From: an uncultured bacterium
Lineage (GTDB): Bacteria; Methylomirabilota; Methylomirabilia; Rokubacteriales; CSP1-6
Reading direction: 5' to 3'
Length of the DNA: 5,987 nucleotides
Assembly (NCBI GenBank): GCA_946479205.1
Contig: CAMLFJ010000230.1
Location: forward strand, 1 to 5,987
Position numbers and translations under genes: made by a program. This document shows, one piece after another, positions 4,961 through 5,987 of the stretch (the stretch's first letter is position 1; each line of letters opens with the position of its first letter). The notes beneath the pieces were generated by a model, which was not told the origin of the DNA, searched no databases, and saw only the letters and a list, made by a program, of their open reading frames with translations.

Positions 4961-5987
4961 ATGGGACGCTACCGGCTCGGCATCGACATCGGCGGGACGT
5001 TCACCGACTTCAGCCTCCTCGACGAGAGCAGCGGCGAGCTCTCGAGCTTCAAGTCGCCGACGGTGCCGGGCGATCCCGGCCGCGGGGTCCTCGACGGCCT
5101 CCGGACGCTCGTGGCGGAGCGGGCGCTCGACCCGGGGACGATCGACTACCTGGTTCATGGCAGCACGATCGCCATCAACACCGTCATCCAGCGCAACGGC
5201 GCCTCGCTGGGTCTCCTGGTCACCGCCGGGTTCGGCGACGTGCTCGAGATCCAGCGGCTCCGGCTCGCGAGCCCGGTGAACTTCACGGCCACGCGCCCCC
5301 TGCCGCTCATTCCGCGCTACCGGGTGGGCGAGGTGAGCGAGCGCATCCTGGCCGACGGCACCGTGGACACCGCGCTCGACCGCGGGGAGCTCCTCCGCGA
5401 GGCGACGCGGCTCGTGGAGCAGGAAGGCGCCGAGGCCCTCGTCGTCTCGTTCGTCAACGCGTACCGGGCCCCCGCGCACGAGGCGGAGGCCCGCAAGGTG
5501 CTCGCGGAGCGCTTCCCCAATCTCCACGTCACCTGCTCGCACGAGGTGTGGCCGCAGATCCGGGAGTACGAGCGCACGATGGTGGCGATCCTGAGCGCCT
5601 ACGTGCGGCCTCGCGTGGACCAGTACCTGGGGCAACTCGAGCGGGAGCTGGGCCGGGTCGGCGTGCAGGTGCCGCTGTACATCACGAAGTCGAACGGCGG
5701 CGTGACGACCGCCCGTGACGCGCGCCAGGCCACCGCGGAGATCATGCTGTCGGGTCCGGCCTCGGGGGTGATCGGGGCCACCCAGGTCTGTGTCCGGGCC
5801 GGCTACCGCGACCTGATCACCTTCGACATGGGCGGCACCAGCGCCGACATCGCGCTCGTGCGGGATGGCCGGCCGGTGTACTCGACGGACGAGACGGTGG
5901 GCGACTTCCCGATCGTCATGCCGGTGGTCGGGGTGTCGTCGATCGGGGCGGGCGGGGGCTCCATCGCGTGGCTCGACCCGGTCGGGG
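4961..5987 (+). CDS. hyuA: Hydantoinase/oxoprolinase family protein, HyuA-type ATP-dependent subunit (N-terminal half, runs off window)
   Basis: The frame stays open to the window end (342 codons, about half of a typical HyuA of roughly 690 residues). It starts with the actin-like ATPase phosphate-1 motif, GIDIGGTFTDF at 7-17. The Hydant_A_N domain follows, with HGSTIAINT at 66-74 (family form HGTT-x-A-x-N). The Hydantoinase_A domain comes next, with SGPASG at 264-269, the phosphate-2 motif FDMGGTSAD at 288-296, and GAGGGS at 329-334. The family couples ATP hydrolysis to opening of hydantoin, N-methylhydantoin or 5-oxoproline rings. Relatives form the acetone/acetophenone carboxylase subunits, so substrate cannot be assigned. 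A HyuB-type partner is usually next door and would be expected downstream, outside this window. ATG at 4961 is preferred: the GGTFTD motif sits where family N-termini place it, and the promoter at 4921-4949 ends just upstream. Confidence 0.94.
   Translation, partial: MGRYRLGIDIGGTFTDFSLLDESSGELSSFKSPTVPGDPGRGVLDGLRTLVAERALDPGTIDYLVHGSTIAINTVIQRNGASLGLLVTAGFGDVLEIQRLRLASPVNFTATRPLPLIPRYRVGEVSERILADGTVDTALDRGELLREATRLVEQEGAEALVVSFVNAYRAPAHEAEARKVLAERFPNLHVTCSHEVWPQIREYERTMVAILSAYVRPRVDQYLGQLERELGRVGVQVPLYITKSNGGVTTARDARQATAEIMLSGPASGVIGATQVCVRAGYRDLITFDMGGTSADIALVRDGRPVYSTDETVGDFPIVMPVVGVSSIGAGGGSIAWLDPVG

Noticed and set aside
4921..5718. A 265-codon plus-strand frame starting with TTG at 4921
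   Set aside because: It is a frame-shifted reading of hyuA. Its start codon is part of the -35 hexamer, and its product is an Arg/Pro/Gly-rich string without motifs.

Overview
This is a gene-dense, very GC-rich bacterial segment. GC dominates the third codon positions, and the high GC leaves long spurious open frames on the opposite strands. Six protein-coding genes account for nearly all of it. No tRNA, rRNA, CRISPR array, insertion sequence or other mobile element is visible. Base composition and gene content suggest a high-GC environmental bacterium with a large catabolic repertoire (candidates include Rokubacteria/Methylomirabilota-like, actinobacterial or proteobacterial lineages). The sequence alone does not settle the taxon.

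Layout from left to right. (1) 1-690, + strand: a stand-alone AlaX-type alanyl-tRNA editing hydrolase with all four zinc ligands, probably missing a short N-terminus at the window edge. (2) It converges, with only 7 bp between stop codons, on a minus-strand pair. The pair is a thiolase (2225-1071) and a small zinc-ribbon/OB-fold DUF35 protein (1078-698), whose reading frames overlap by 8 bp. (3) A 110-bp divergent intergenic region (2226-2335) holds a good minus-strand -10 hexamer, a strong Shine-Dalgarno for the thiolase and an imperfect 12-bp direct repeat. (4) On the + strand, an unrecognised membrane-anchored, proline/alanine-linker protein (2336-3295) is joined through an ATGA stop/start overlap to an AMP-forming acyl-CoA ligase (3292-4908). 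(5) After a 52-bp gap with a textbook -35/-10 pair, the N-terminal half of a HyuA-type hydantoinase/oxoprolinase subunit (from 4961) runs off the right end.

Functional reading: the divergent thiolase-DUF35 and ligase units look like an acyl-CoA module. The ligase would activate a carboxylic acid as its CoA thioester, and the thiolase, assisted by the DUF35 partner, would cleave or form a C-C bond in a 3-oxoacyl-CoA. The acid substrate cannot be read from the sequence. AlaX is a translation quality-control enzyme, and hyuA begins a separate amide/lactam-hydrolysis unit with its own promoter. I see no convincing new defence or mobile system. The least explained item is the membrane-anchored helical protein translationally coupled to the acyl-CoA ligase.
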